This document shows positions 17,475 to 25,435 of a stretch of 64,000 nucleotides of DNA, one piece after another (the first letter of the stretch is position 1; each line of letters starts with the position of its first letter). Origin of the DNA: Helicobacter ganmani (GTDB lineage Bacteria; Campylobacterota; Campylobacteria; Campylobacterales; Helicobacteraceae); contig NZ_NXLS01000001.1 in the NCBI RefSeq assembly GCF_003364315.1, forward strand, positions 186,001 to 250,000, in the 5' to 3' direction. Below the pieces are notes generated by a model. The model did not search any database, was not told the DNA's origin, and saw nothing but the letters and a program-made list of their open reading frames with translations. A program made the position numbers and the translations under genes.

Positions 17475-18578
17475 ATGACTTTTAACACCACGCTTGATTC
17501 TATTAAAACCTATGAAGCAGGGAAACCTATTGAACTCGTCGTCAGAGAATTCGGAATCCCAGAAAATGAAATCGTCAAACTTGCTTCCAATGAAAATCCT
17601 TTAGGGGCTAGCCCAAAAGCAATAGAAGCAATCATTCAAAACGCTTGCAATGCACATTTATACCCCGATGATTCTATGTTTGCGCTAAAGAAAGCATTAA
17701 GCCAGTTCTACAAAGTTCAAAGCAACGAAATTATTATTGGTTCAGGAAGCGACCAAATCATTGAATTTTGTATTCACGCTAAAGCCAATCAAAAAAGTAA
17801 AATTCTAATGGCAAAAACCACTTTTGCGATGTATGAAGTTTATGCCAAAGCCGTAGGGGCAGAAGTTATTCGCACAGCAAGTCATCAACACAATTTAAAG
17901 GAATTTTTGGAATCCTATCAGCAACACAAACCAGAAATAATTTTTTTGTGTATCCCTAACAATCCTTTAGGGGAATGTTTGGATTCAAAAGAAACTTTTG
18001 ATTTCTTAAAACAAGTAGATGAAAATTGTCTCATTGTGATTGACGGAGCTTATCAAGAATACGCAAAAGCAAAAGATTCTACTAAGGCTATTAATCCAAA
18101 AACACTTATTGAAATATTTCCTAACGCAATTTATCTAGGCACATTTTCAAAAGCCTATGGATTGGGCGGTATGCGTATAGGCTATGGAATCGCACAACAA
18201 GAGATTATCCAAGCTCTTCTGAAACTTCGCCCACCTTTTAATCTCACCACTTTATCTCTAGCAGCAGCACTTGAAGCATTAAAAGACCAAGAACATATCC
18301 AAAAAAGCCTCCAAAATAACCTAATGCAAATGCCTAGTTTTGAGGGTTTTGCCAAAGAAAAAGGTTTCTTATACACTCCAAGTTATACCAACTTTATTAC
18401 CTATTATTTTGAATCTCCGCTAGATTCTACACAAATTGCAGATTATTTATTACAAAGAGGTATGATTATTAGAAATCTCGCTTCTTATGGTCTCAATGCA
18501 ATTCGTATTACATTAGGAACACACGAACAAAACAAGAAATTTTTTACATTATTTGAACAATACTTAGATGAAAGATAG
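17475..18578 (+). CDS. hisC: HisC, histidinol-phosphate aminotransferase
   Basis: The 367 aa PLP enzyme transaminates imidazole-acetol phosphate with glutamate in histidine synthesis. Family features are the start YEAGKPIELVVREFG, ASNENPLGASPKA, the substrate loop PNNPLGE and the PLP-lysine motif TFSKAYGLGGMRIGYG. Length is typical. No other his gene is nearby. The stop is 9 nt before the TTG start of fliF, so the flagellar genes are likely read from the same promoter. Confidence 0.94.
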   Translation: MTFNTTLDSIKTYEAGKPIELVVREFGIPENEIVKLASNENPLGASPKAIEAIIQNACNAHLYPDDSMFALKKALSQFYKVQSNEIIIGSGSDQIIEFCIHAKANQKSKILMAKTTFAMYEVYAKAVGAEVIRTASHQHNLKEFLESYQQHKPEIIFLCIPNNPLGECLDSKETFDFLKQVDENCLIVIDGAYQEYAKAKDSTKAINPKTLIEIFPNAIYLGTFSKAYGLGGMRIGYGIAQQEIIQALLKLRPPFNLTTLSLAAALEALKDQEHIQKSLQNNLMQMPSFEGFAKEKGFLYTPSYTNFITYYFESPLDSTQIADYLLQRGMIIRNLASYGLNAIRITLGTHEQNKKFFTLFEQYLDER

Positions 18579-18587
18579 GATTAAGCA

Positions 18588-20306
18588 TTGGACTTAAAAG
18601 CATTATTTGAACAGATTAGAAATCTCTACAAAAAACTTAATAAAAAACAAAAAATCGTTATTCTAGCAACTATTGTTGCTGTAGTTGGCTTTATTGCTGC
18701 TCTTGTTGTTTGGAATTCTACCAATAAAGCGGGAGTATTATATCCGGGATATGCGGTATTGTTTGAAGGTGTAAGCCCAGAAGATGGCGCACTGATTGTC
18801 CAACAACTCCAGCAAGACAGAATCCCTTACAAAATCCCAAAAGACAATACGATTCTAATTCCTCAAGAGTTTGTTTATGAACAGAGAATGAAATTAGCAA
18901 GCAATGGAATCCCAAAAAGTAGCAAAATTGGATTTGAAATTTTTGATACCAAAGATTTTGGAGCAACAGATTTTGACCAACGCATTAAATATTTACGCGC
19001 ATTGGAGGGAGAATTATCACGCACGATTGAAAGTCTTGCACCAATCCAAAAAGCAACCGTGCATTTAGCACAGCCAGAAAAGACCGTGTTTGTTAGCGAG
19101 CAAACACCGCCTACGGCATCTGTTGTCCTTGCTTTTAAGCCTGCCCAAAGTTTAACACCTAAACAGATTTCAGGAATCAAAAACATCGTCTCCTCTGCGA
19201 TTCCAAATTTAACTATTGAAAATGTTGAAGTCGTAAATGAAAAGGGAGAGCCGCTAAGCGAATTAGATGAGCTAGGAGGAGCAAGGGAACTTGCTGCAGC
19301 GCAACTGCGTTACAAAACCAACTTTGAACAAACTCTAGAAGAAAAAATTGTCAATATTCTAGCTCCCATTACGGGTGGAAGAGAAGGCGTAGTAGCAAAG
19401 GTTACAGCAGAATTTGACTTCGCTCAAAAAGAAAGCACACAAGAATATTACGACCCCAATAATGTTGTGCGCAGCATTCAAGACTTAGAAGAAAAACGCG
19501 AAGGATTCCGACCAAAAGAGATTGGGGGGGTGCCGGGAGTAGTGAGCAACATTGGACCTGTGCAAGGATTGGAAGACGATGACACGAAAGAAAAATATGA
19601 GAAAACCCAAAACACCACTAACTTTGAAATCAGTAAGACGATTTCCAACATCAAAGGAGAATTTGCCACGATTCGCAGACTTTCTGCTGCTGTTGTTGTA
19701 GATGGTAAATACTCCAAACAATTAGACGAAGAGGGTGTGGAAAAATTAGAATACACTGCTTTAAACGATGAGGAAATGGAACAGATTTCAGCTCTTGTGC
19801 GTCAAGCTATTGGTTATAATCAACAAAGAGGTGATGAAGTTTCCGTCAGCAATTTTCAATTAAACGGGCAATTATCCGGATTCAAAGCACGTACACCTTT
19901 AGAAAGATTCCTAGAAACTGCATCTGCGCTTCTAGCACCTTTTATGCCTCTGCTAAAATACGCTATCGTGGGCTTGATTCTATTTTTCTTTTACAAAAAA
20001 GTCATTGTGCCTTTCAGTGAGCGTATGCTTGAAGCAAGAGCAGATGAGGAAGAAGAGCTTGAATCTCTTATCAAAATTGATGAAGATGAAGAAGAAAATA
20101 GTGACAGACTTAACGAAGTGCGGCGCAGAATTGAAGACCAACTTGGCTTTGGTAGCGGAAATGAAGATGAGATTAAATACAATGTTTTATTAGAAAAAAT
20201 CAAGGAAATTGCGATGGAAAAACCAGCCGAACTTGCAAATCTTTTTCAAACCTTAGTGCATGATGAACTTGGGCTTGATAATATGGGTGGGGGAGGAAAA
20301 CACTAA
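18588..20306 (+). CDS. fliF: FliF, flagellar MS-ring protein
   Basis: The 572 aa protein builds the membrane MS ring of the flagellar basal body. It has an N-terminal helix (about residues 25-43), ring-building motifs with YPGYAVLFEGVSPEDGALIV, and a second helix (about 448-467, KYAIVGLILFFFYKKVIVP). A very acidic tail (EEEELESLIKIDEDEEE) precedes the C-terminal helix that binds FliG. The start is TTG at 18588 with AGGA 8 nt upstream. A run of seven G at 19524-19530 lies in the IGGVPG codons. The stop overlaps the fliG start (TAATG). Confidence 0.95.
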   Translation: MDLKALFEQIRNLYKKLNKKQKIVILATIVAVVGFIAALVVWNSTNKAGVLYPGYAVLFEGVSPEDGALIVQQLQQDRIPYKIPKDNTILIPQEFVYEQRMKLASNGIPKSSKIGFEIFDTKDFGATDFDQRIKYLRALEGELSRTIESLAPIQKATVHLAQPEKTVFVSEQTPPTASVVLAFKPAQSLTPKQISGIKNIVSSAIPNLTIENVEVVNEKGEPLSELDELGGARELAAAQLRYKTNFEQTLEEKIVNILAPITGGREGVVAKVTAEFDFAQKESTQEYYDPNNVVRSIQDLEEKREGFRPKEIGGVPGVVSNIGPVQGLEDDDTKEKYEKTQNTTNFEISKTISNIKGEFATIRRLSAAVVVDGKYSKQLDEEGVEKLEYTALNDEEMEQISALVRQAIGYNQQRGDEVSVSNFQLNGQLSGFKARTPLERFLETASALLAPFMPLLKYAIVGLILFFFYKKVIVPFSERMLEARADEEEELESLIKIDEDEEENSDRLNEVRRRIEDQLGFGSGNEDEIKYNVLLEKIKEIAMEKPAELANLFQTLVHDELGLDNMGGGGKH

Positions 20307-21340
20307 TGCCTTCTATTACATTAAGTCCGCGACAACAAGCACAATACGATGAATTTTCAATGGCGGAGAAAATCGCAATTTTACTTGTGCAATTAGGTGA
20401 TGAAATCACGGGTGAGATTTTTTCAAATTTAGATTTGGATTCCATTACTGAAGTTTCTAAATATATTGCGCAAAATTCAGGGATAGACAAGGCACTTGGT
20501 GGAGCAGTTTTAGAGGAATTTTATGCTATTTTTCAATCCAATCAATACATCTCCACAGGCGGTTTTGAATACGCCAAAGAATTGCTTTATCGCACATTGG
20601 GACCAGAAGCGGCAAAAAAGGTTTTGGACAAGCTTGCCAAATCTATGCAATCTTCCCAAAACTTTGCTTACCTTTCGCGTGTGCGCCCACAACAATTATC
20701 TGATTTCATTATTCACGAACACCCGCAAACTATTGCCCTTATCCTAGCACATATGGACCCAACCAATGCGGCGGAAACATTAAACTTTTTCTCCGATGAT
20801 TTGCGTGCAGAAATTGCGATTCGTATGGCAAACTTAGGCGATATTTCCCCCAATGTCGTTAAGCGCGTTTCTACCGTATTGGAAAACAAACTAGAATCGC
20901 TCACAAGCTACAAAGTAGAAGTGGGTGGAATCCGTGCGGTTGCAGAGGTTTTCAACCGCTTAGGGCAAAAGGCAGCTAAAGCAACAATTGCTTATATTGA
21001 GCAGATTGACGACCAATTAGCTGCTGCAATTAAAGAAATGATGTTTACTTTTGAAGATATTGAAAAGCTAGACAATAATGCGATTCGTGAGATTCTTAAA
21101 ATCATTGACAAAAAAGACCTTATTTTGGCTCTTAAGGCTTCTCCAGAAGAGTTAAAGCAAAAATTTATGTCCAATATGTCCCAAAGGGCAGGAGAGCAAT
21201 TTTTAGAGGAAATGCAATTTTTGGGCGCAGTAAAAGTCAAAGATGTAGAGGCGGCTCAACGTAGAATCGTAGAAACAGTCCAATCGCTTTCAGAGCAAGG
21301 CATAATCCAAATCGGCGAACAAGAGGATACCATTGAATAA
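20306..21340 (+). CDS. fliG: FliG, flagellar motor switch protein
   Basis: The 344 aa C-ring protein couples the MS ring to torque generation by the stator. The middle domain has the EHPQTIALILAHMDP motif (about residues 142-156) and the C-terminal domain has MFTFEDIEKLDNNAIREILK, which carries charged residues that face MotA. Length fits. It overlaps fliF by 1 nt and fliH by 8 nt, so translation is probably coupled across the three. Confidence 0.96.
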   Translation: MPSITLSPRQQAQYDEFSMAEKIAILLVQLGDEITGEIFSNLDLDSITEVSKYIAQNSGIDKALGGAVLEEFYAIFQSNQYISTGGFEYAKELLYRTLGPEAAKKVLDKLAKSMQSSQNFAYLSRVRPQQLSDFIIHEHPQTIALILAHMDPTNAAETLNFFSDDLRAEIAIRMANLGDISPNVVKRVSTVLENKLESLTSYKVEVGGIRAVAEVFNRLGQKAAKATIAYIEQIDDQLAAAIKEMMFTFEDIEKLDNNAIREILKIIDKKDLILALKASPEELKQKFMSNMSQRAGEQFLEEMQFLGAVKVKDVEAAQRRIVETVQSLSEQGIIQIGEQEDTIE

Positions 21341-22166
21341 TATTAACGAACATGAAAATATCATTACAGAAGCACACAAAGAGAGGCATGATATTAAAAA
21401 ATATAATTTTAGAAATATGGAAATTTCTAAAAAATCAGAAAAACAAGCACAATCCAATGAAGAACCACAAGCAGTTGAGACTCCCCAGCCCACTATGCAA
21501 GTTGTAGAAACACCTAAACCAACAGAACCAAGCATTGATGCACCTGCGCTAAAGCTTTTTGAAACCGAAGTAATTGATAAAATCCTGCAAAAAAGCGACC
21601 AGCTAGCACAATCTTTGCAAAAATTACAAGAACAATTTGACAAACAAGAAAAAGAAATTAACGAAAGGGTAAATGCAGCCAAAACAGAAGCCAAAGAACA
21701 AGGTATCAATGAGGGTTATCAACAAGCCAAACAAGAACTAGAAACACAAATTAATAGCCAAAAAGAGCTTTATGCTTTAAGCATAAAACGCATTGATAGC
21801 AATATTGCAGAATCCAAAAACCATATTCTAAGCCTAGAAAAAGAGCTAAGCTCTATTGCACTAGATATTGCCAAAGAAGTGATTGCCGCAGAAATTAGCA
21901 CCAATAGTGCAAAAATTGCTTCCTCTTTAGCACGTACACTTTTGCAAGATTTATCACAAAACACACAAGTAACCCTAAAAGTCTTTCCCGGTGATTTAGA
22001 AGATATCAAAGAATCCCTTAAGGATTTGAATTATGTTATATTAGAAGCCGACCAAGCAATTGCTAAAGGAGGTATTGTGATTTTAAGCAGTGAGGGAAAT
22101 ATTGATGGGGATATTTTCACACGTTTTGAAACCTTAAAAAAATCCATTTTGGAGAATAAACTATAA
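21333..22166 (+). CDS. fliH: FliH, flagellar export ATPase regulator
   Basis: The 277 aa protein has a Pro/Glu-rich N-terminal third, a Gln/Glu coiled-coil middle (about 80-165) and a C-terminal FliH/HrpE domain (LSSIALDIAKEVIAAEI, then VTLKVFPGDLEDIKESL). FliH dimers bind and restrain the export ATPase FliI. The start is TTG at 21333, inside the 3' end of fliG. The stop overlaps the dxs ATG by one base (TAATG). Confidence 0.9.
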   Translation: MNNINEHENIITEAHKERHDIKKYNFRNMEISKKSEKQAQSNEEPQAVETPQPTMQVVETPKPTEPSIDAPALKLFETEVIDKILQKSDQLAQSLQKLQEQFDKQEKEINERVNAAKTEAKEQGINEGYQQAKQELETQINSQKELYALSIKRIDSNIAESKNHILSLEKELSSIALDIAKEVIAAEISTNSAKIASSLARTLLQDLSQNTQVTLKVFPGDLEDIKESLKDLNYVILEADQAIAKGGIVILSSEGNIDGDIFTRFETLKKSILENKL

Positions 22167-24028
22167 TGCCTTTAGATTCTAAATACTTAGAGATTTTGCG
22201 TCAAGAGGAATTTGACGAAGAAGATTTTGTCTCCCTAAATCATCTTGCTCAAAAAGTGCGTAACAGAATCTTAGAGGTTGTTTCTAAAAATGGCGGACAT
22301 TTAAGCTCCACTTTGGGTGCAGTTGAACTCATCATTGGTATGCATTGTGTTTTTGATAATCCAAGAGACCCTTTCATCTTTGATGTAAGCCATCAAGCCT
22401 ATACACACAAACTCCTAACAGGACGTTGGGATTCCTTTGAAACTTTGCGCCAAAAAGGCGGCATTAGTGGTTTTACTAAGCCAAGTGAAAGCAATCAAGA
22501 TTATTTTATTGCTGGACATAGCTCTACCTCTATCTCTTTAGGAGTAGGAGTTGCTAAAGCCTTTTGCCTCAAAGGAGCAAGCAATATTCCTGTTGTTTTA
22601 ATCGGTGATGGCGCAATGAGTGCAGGGCTAGCCTATGAAGCACTTAACGAGCTTGGTGACCGCAAATATCCTATGGTAATTATTTTGAATGACAACGAAA
22701 TGAGTATCGCAAAACCCATTGGAGCAATCAGCAAATATCTTTCACAAACAATTGCAGGAAAATTCACCCAAAACATCAAAAATAAAATCGGAAATATTAT
22801 CAATAATATGCCCAATGCCACTTATCTTGCTAAACGATTTGAAGAGTCTATCAAGTTAATCACCCCCGGAATGCTTTTTGAGGAGCTTGGATTGGACTAT
22901 ATCGGACCTATTAATGGGCATAACCTCAAAGAAATTATTGAAGCCTTGCGTCTTGCTAAAAGCATTCAAAAACCTATCGTTGTGCATGCTCAAACCCTCA
23001 AAGGCAAAGGTTATCCAATTGCGGAAGGACACTTGGAACAATGGCACGGTGTCAGCCCATTTGATAGACAAAATGGCATAGCATTAGCCAAAAATAGTAG
23101 AAAATCCCCAACACAAATCTTTTCTCAAACTTTGCTAGAAATTGCCAAAGAAGATTCCAAAGTCGTTGGAATCACTGCAGCAATGCCTAGTGGCACAGGG
23201 CTTGATTTGCTCATCAAAACCTTTCCAGAACGTTTTTGGGATGTTGCTATAGCCGAACAACACGCAACAACACAAGCAAGTTCGCTTGCCAAAGAAGGCT
23301 TTAAACCTTTTGTCGTGATTTATTCTACCTTTTTGCAACGTGCATTTGACCAAATCATTCACGATGTCGGCATTATGCAAATGCCTGTAAAATTTGCCAT
23401 TGACCGCGCAGGAATCGTGGGAGAAGACGGAGAAACACATCAAGGTGTTTTTGATATTGCTTATTTGAATATGATTCCACATTTTGTGCTTTTTGCTCCT
23501 AGAGACCAAGCAACTTTAGAATCTGCCGTGCATTTTGCACATCATTTTTCAAACGCACCTTGCGCCTTTAGATACCCAAGAAAATCTTTTAAGCTAGATG
23601 AAAATCTTTTTGCACCTACGCCTTTTGCGCTAGGAAAACTAGAGATTCTTAGAAATTCTCAAAGTGAAATTTTACTACTTGGTTATGGCAATGGCGTGGG
23701 ACGAGCTTATGAATGTTTATTGGAATTAGAAAAACAAAATATTCTTTGTAGCCTTGTAGATTTGCGATTTGTTAAGCCATTGGATAAAGAAACATTGCTC
23801 ACTCTTAGCAAAAATCATAAAAAATGGTTTATCTTTAGCGATAGTGCAAAAATTGGTGGTGTGGGACAAATTTTAAGTGCTTTCGCTCAAGAAAATAATT
23901 TGCAAATAAAAATTCATTCGTTTGAGTTTGAAGATGATTTTATCGCACACGGCAAAGCAGAAGAAATAGAAGAGCAGTTGGGATTAGACACATCTCATCT
24001 TACACAACAAATCTTGCAACATATATAA
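22166..24028 (+). CDS. dxs: Dxs, 1-deoxy-D-xylulose-5-phosphate synthase
   Basis: The 620 aa thiamine-diphosphate enzyme condenses pyruvate and glyceraldehyde-3-phosphate at the start of the MEP pathway. Visible motifs are GHLSSTLGAVEL, the ThDP-binding GDGAMSAGLAYEALN and the catalytic Glu region AIAEQHATTQASS. The transketolase C-terminal domain follows. Length is typical. fliH-dxs adjacency is also the H. pylori order; the link with flagellar genes is positional. Confidence 0.97.
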   Translation: MPLDSKYLEILRQEEFDEEDFVSLNHLAQKVRNRILEVVSKNGGHLSSTLGAVELIIGMHCVFDNPRDPFIFDVSHQAYTHKLLTGRWDSFETLRQKGGISGFTKPSESNQDYFIAGHSSTSISLGVGVAKAFCLKGASNIPVVLIGDGAMSAGLAYEALNELGDRKYPMVIILNDNEMSIAKPIGAISKYLSQTIAGKFTQNIKNKIGNIINNMPNATYLAKRFEESIKLITPGMLFEELGLDYIGPINGHNLKEIIEALRLAKSIQKPIVVHAQTLKGKGYPIAEGHLEQWHGVSPFDRQNGIALAKNSRKSPTQIFSQTLLEIAKEDSKVVGITAAMPSGTGLDLLIKTFPERFWDVAIAEQHATTQASSLAKEGFKPFVVIYSTFLQRAFDQIIHDVGIMQMPVKFAIDRAGIVGEDGETHQGVFDIAYLNMIPHFVLFAPRDQATLESAVHFAHHFSNAPCAFRYPRKSFKLDENLFAPTPFALGKLEILRNSQSEILLLGYGNGVGRAYECLLELEKQNILCSLVDLRFVKPLDKETLLTLSKNHKKWFIFSDSAKIGGVGQILSAFAQENNLQIKIHSFEFEDDFIAHGKAEEIEEQLGLDTSHLTQQILQHI

Positions 24029-24037
24029 GGAAGTTTT

Positions 24038-24787
24038 ATGCACAAATTGCTTTTAGTTTTTCTCTTGGGATTGTTTGTCTATGCGCAAGATTCCATAGAA
24101 AAGGAATCCCTGCAACCCACACAAAAAGAGGAATTTTTAAATGACTTTGAAAACGAATATAAACAACAAACTCCTGTCAAAGACCCGCTTATACGTTATA
24201 ATCGCTTGATGCACAATATAAATTGGGGGATTTATGATTATGTGATTAGCCCTACATTAGACGCTTATAATTATGCTATGCCACTTGGTTTTAGACTTGG
24301 AATTTATAACTTTTTTGACAATCTCGCCTCGCCTTTGCGATTCCTTGCCTCTTTGCTTGCTGGAGAGCCAAAAGTCGCAATGGACGAACTTGGACGCTTC
24401 GCTCTTAATTCTACTGCTGGAATCTTAGGAATCTTTGATATTGCCTCACAAAATGGCTTGTATTCCCATCACAATGATTTTGGTATTACTCTTGGCAAAT
24501 GGGGAATGGGAAGCGAATTTCATCTTGTTTTGCCACTTCTTGGACCTAGCAACTTTCGCGATACATTAACCCTACCGCTTAATGCCCTAGCCTACCCCAC
24601 AAACTATATTCAACCTAGCGAACTTGCAATCGGTGCCGGTGTGCTAGAAGTAGCCAACTACTCCGCAAGACATAAGGCGACTTTAGATTCTCTCTATCAA
24701 GACTCCTTAGATAGCTATCTTTTGTTTCGTGATTCTTATGAACAAAGACGTAACGAACTTATCTTAGAAAATAAAGGAAATAAATGA
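24038..24787 (+). CDS. mlaA: MlaA (VacJ)-type phospholipid transport protein, no lipobox
   Basis: The 249 aa protein belongs to the MlaA/VacJ family, which removes misplaced phospholipids from the outer leaflet of the outer membrane. Family stretches are DPLIRYNRLMHNINWGIYDY, FFDNLASPLRF and FALNSTAGILGIFDIAS, then GKWGMGSEFHLVLPLLGPS. The signal peptide ends VYA-QDS and has no lipobox Cys, so unlike E. coli MlaA it is probably not a lipoprotein. It overlaps mlaC by 4 nt. Confidence 0.9.
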   Translation: MHKLLLVFLLGLFVYAQDSIEKESLQPTQKEEFLNDFENEYKQQTPVKDPLIRYNRLMHNINWGIYDYVISPTLDAYNYAMPLGFRLGIYNFFDNLASPLRFLASLLAGEPKVAMDELGRFALNSTAGILGIFDIASQNGLYSHHNDFGITLGKWGMGSEFHLVLPLLGPSNFRDTLTLPLNALAYPTNYIQPSELAIGAGVLEVANYSARHKATLDSLYQDSLDSYLLFRDSYEQRRNELILENKGNK

Positions 24788-25434
24788 CAATTTCAAAAAC
24801 TTTTTATAGAATCTTATTTGCTTTCAGCCTTTTGTTTGGAGTTTTTAATGCTTTGGCTTTTGGATTGGAATTATCCCAAATACAAAGCACAATGACGCAA
24901 AATATACAAAAAACACTAGAAATTTTGCAAAAAAACACCACAAAAAATCCCAAAGATTCTGCAATCTCCTCTACGCAAGTAGAAAACATTGCAAAAGAAA
25001 TTTTTATAATGTTTGATTCTATTTTTGATTACAATCTTATGGCGCAACTTTCCCTCTCCAAAGATTACAAGACACTAACCAAAATTCAACAAGAGGAATA
25101 CACGCAAGCTTTTGAACAGAATCTCAAAAGGAGTTTCACCGATAAATTAAGACTTTACAAAGACGAAAAACTAGAAGTGCTTGGCGGAGAACAACCCAAA
25201 AACAATCGCTATAACTTAAAAACTTCTATGGTTTTAGATGGCAAACTCAATTATGTTATCTTTAAATTTTACGAAAAAGAGGGAGATTGGAAAATTTATG
25301 ATGTAGATATTTTGGGCATTAGCGTGATTCAAACTTATCGTTCCCAATTTAGCGATATTCTAGCACATAGTGATTTCCAAACCTTGCTTGCCAAACTCAA
25401 AAGTGAAATTACCTTTGAATCCCCAAAACAATAA
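24784..25434 (+). CDS. mlaC: MlaC/Ttg2D-type periplasmic phospholipid carrier
   Basis: The 216 aa protein has an N-terminal hydrophobic signal (about residues 7-27) and an MlaC core with IFDYNLMAQLSLSKDYKTLT, FTDKLRLYKDEKLEVLGGE and the closing DVDILGISVIQTYRSQF. MlaC ferries phospholipid through the periplasm. It is placed between mlaA and an RND transporter gene; the same trio (VacJ, MlaC, MMPL) occurs in Campylobacter, where no MlaFEDB complex is encoded next to it. Confidence 0.88.
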   Translation: MTISKTFYRILFAFSLLFGVFNALAFGLELSQIQSTMTQNIQKTLEILQKNTTKNPKDSAISSTQVENIAKEIFIMFDSIFDYNLMAQLSLSKDYKTLTKIQQEEYTQAFEQNLKRSFTDKLRLYKDEKLEVLGGEQPKNNRYNLKTSMVLDGKLNYVIFKFYEKEGDWKIYDVDILGISVIQTYRSQFSDILAHSDFQTLLAKLKSEITFESPKQ

Positions 25435-25435
25435 T

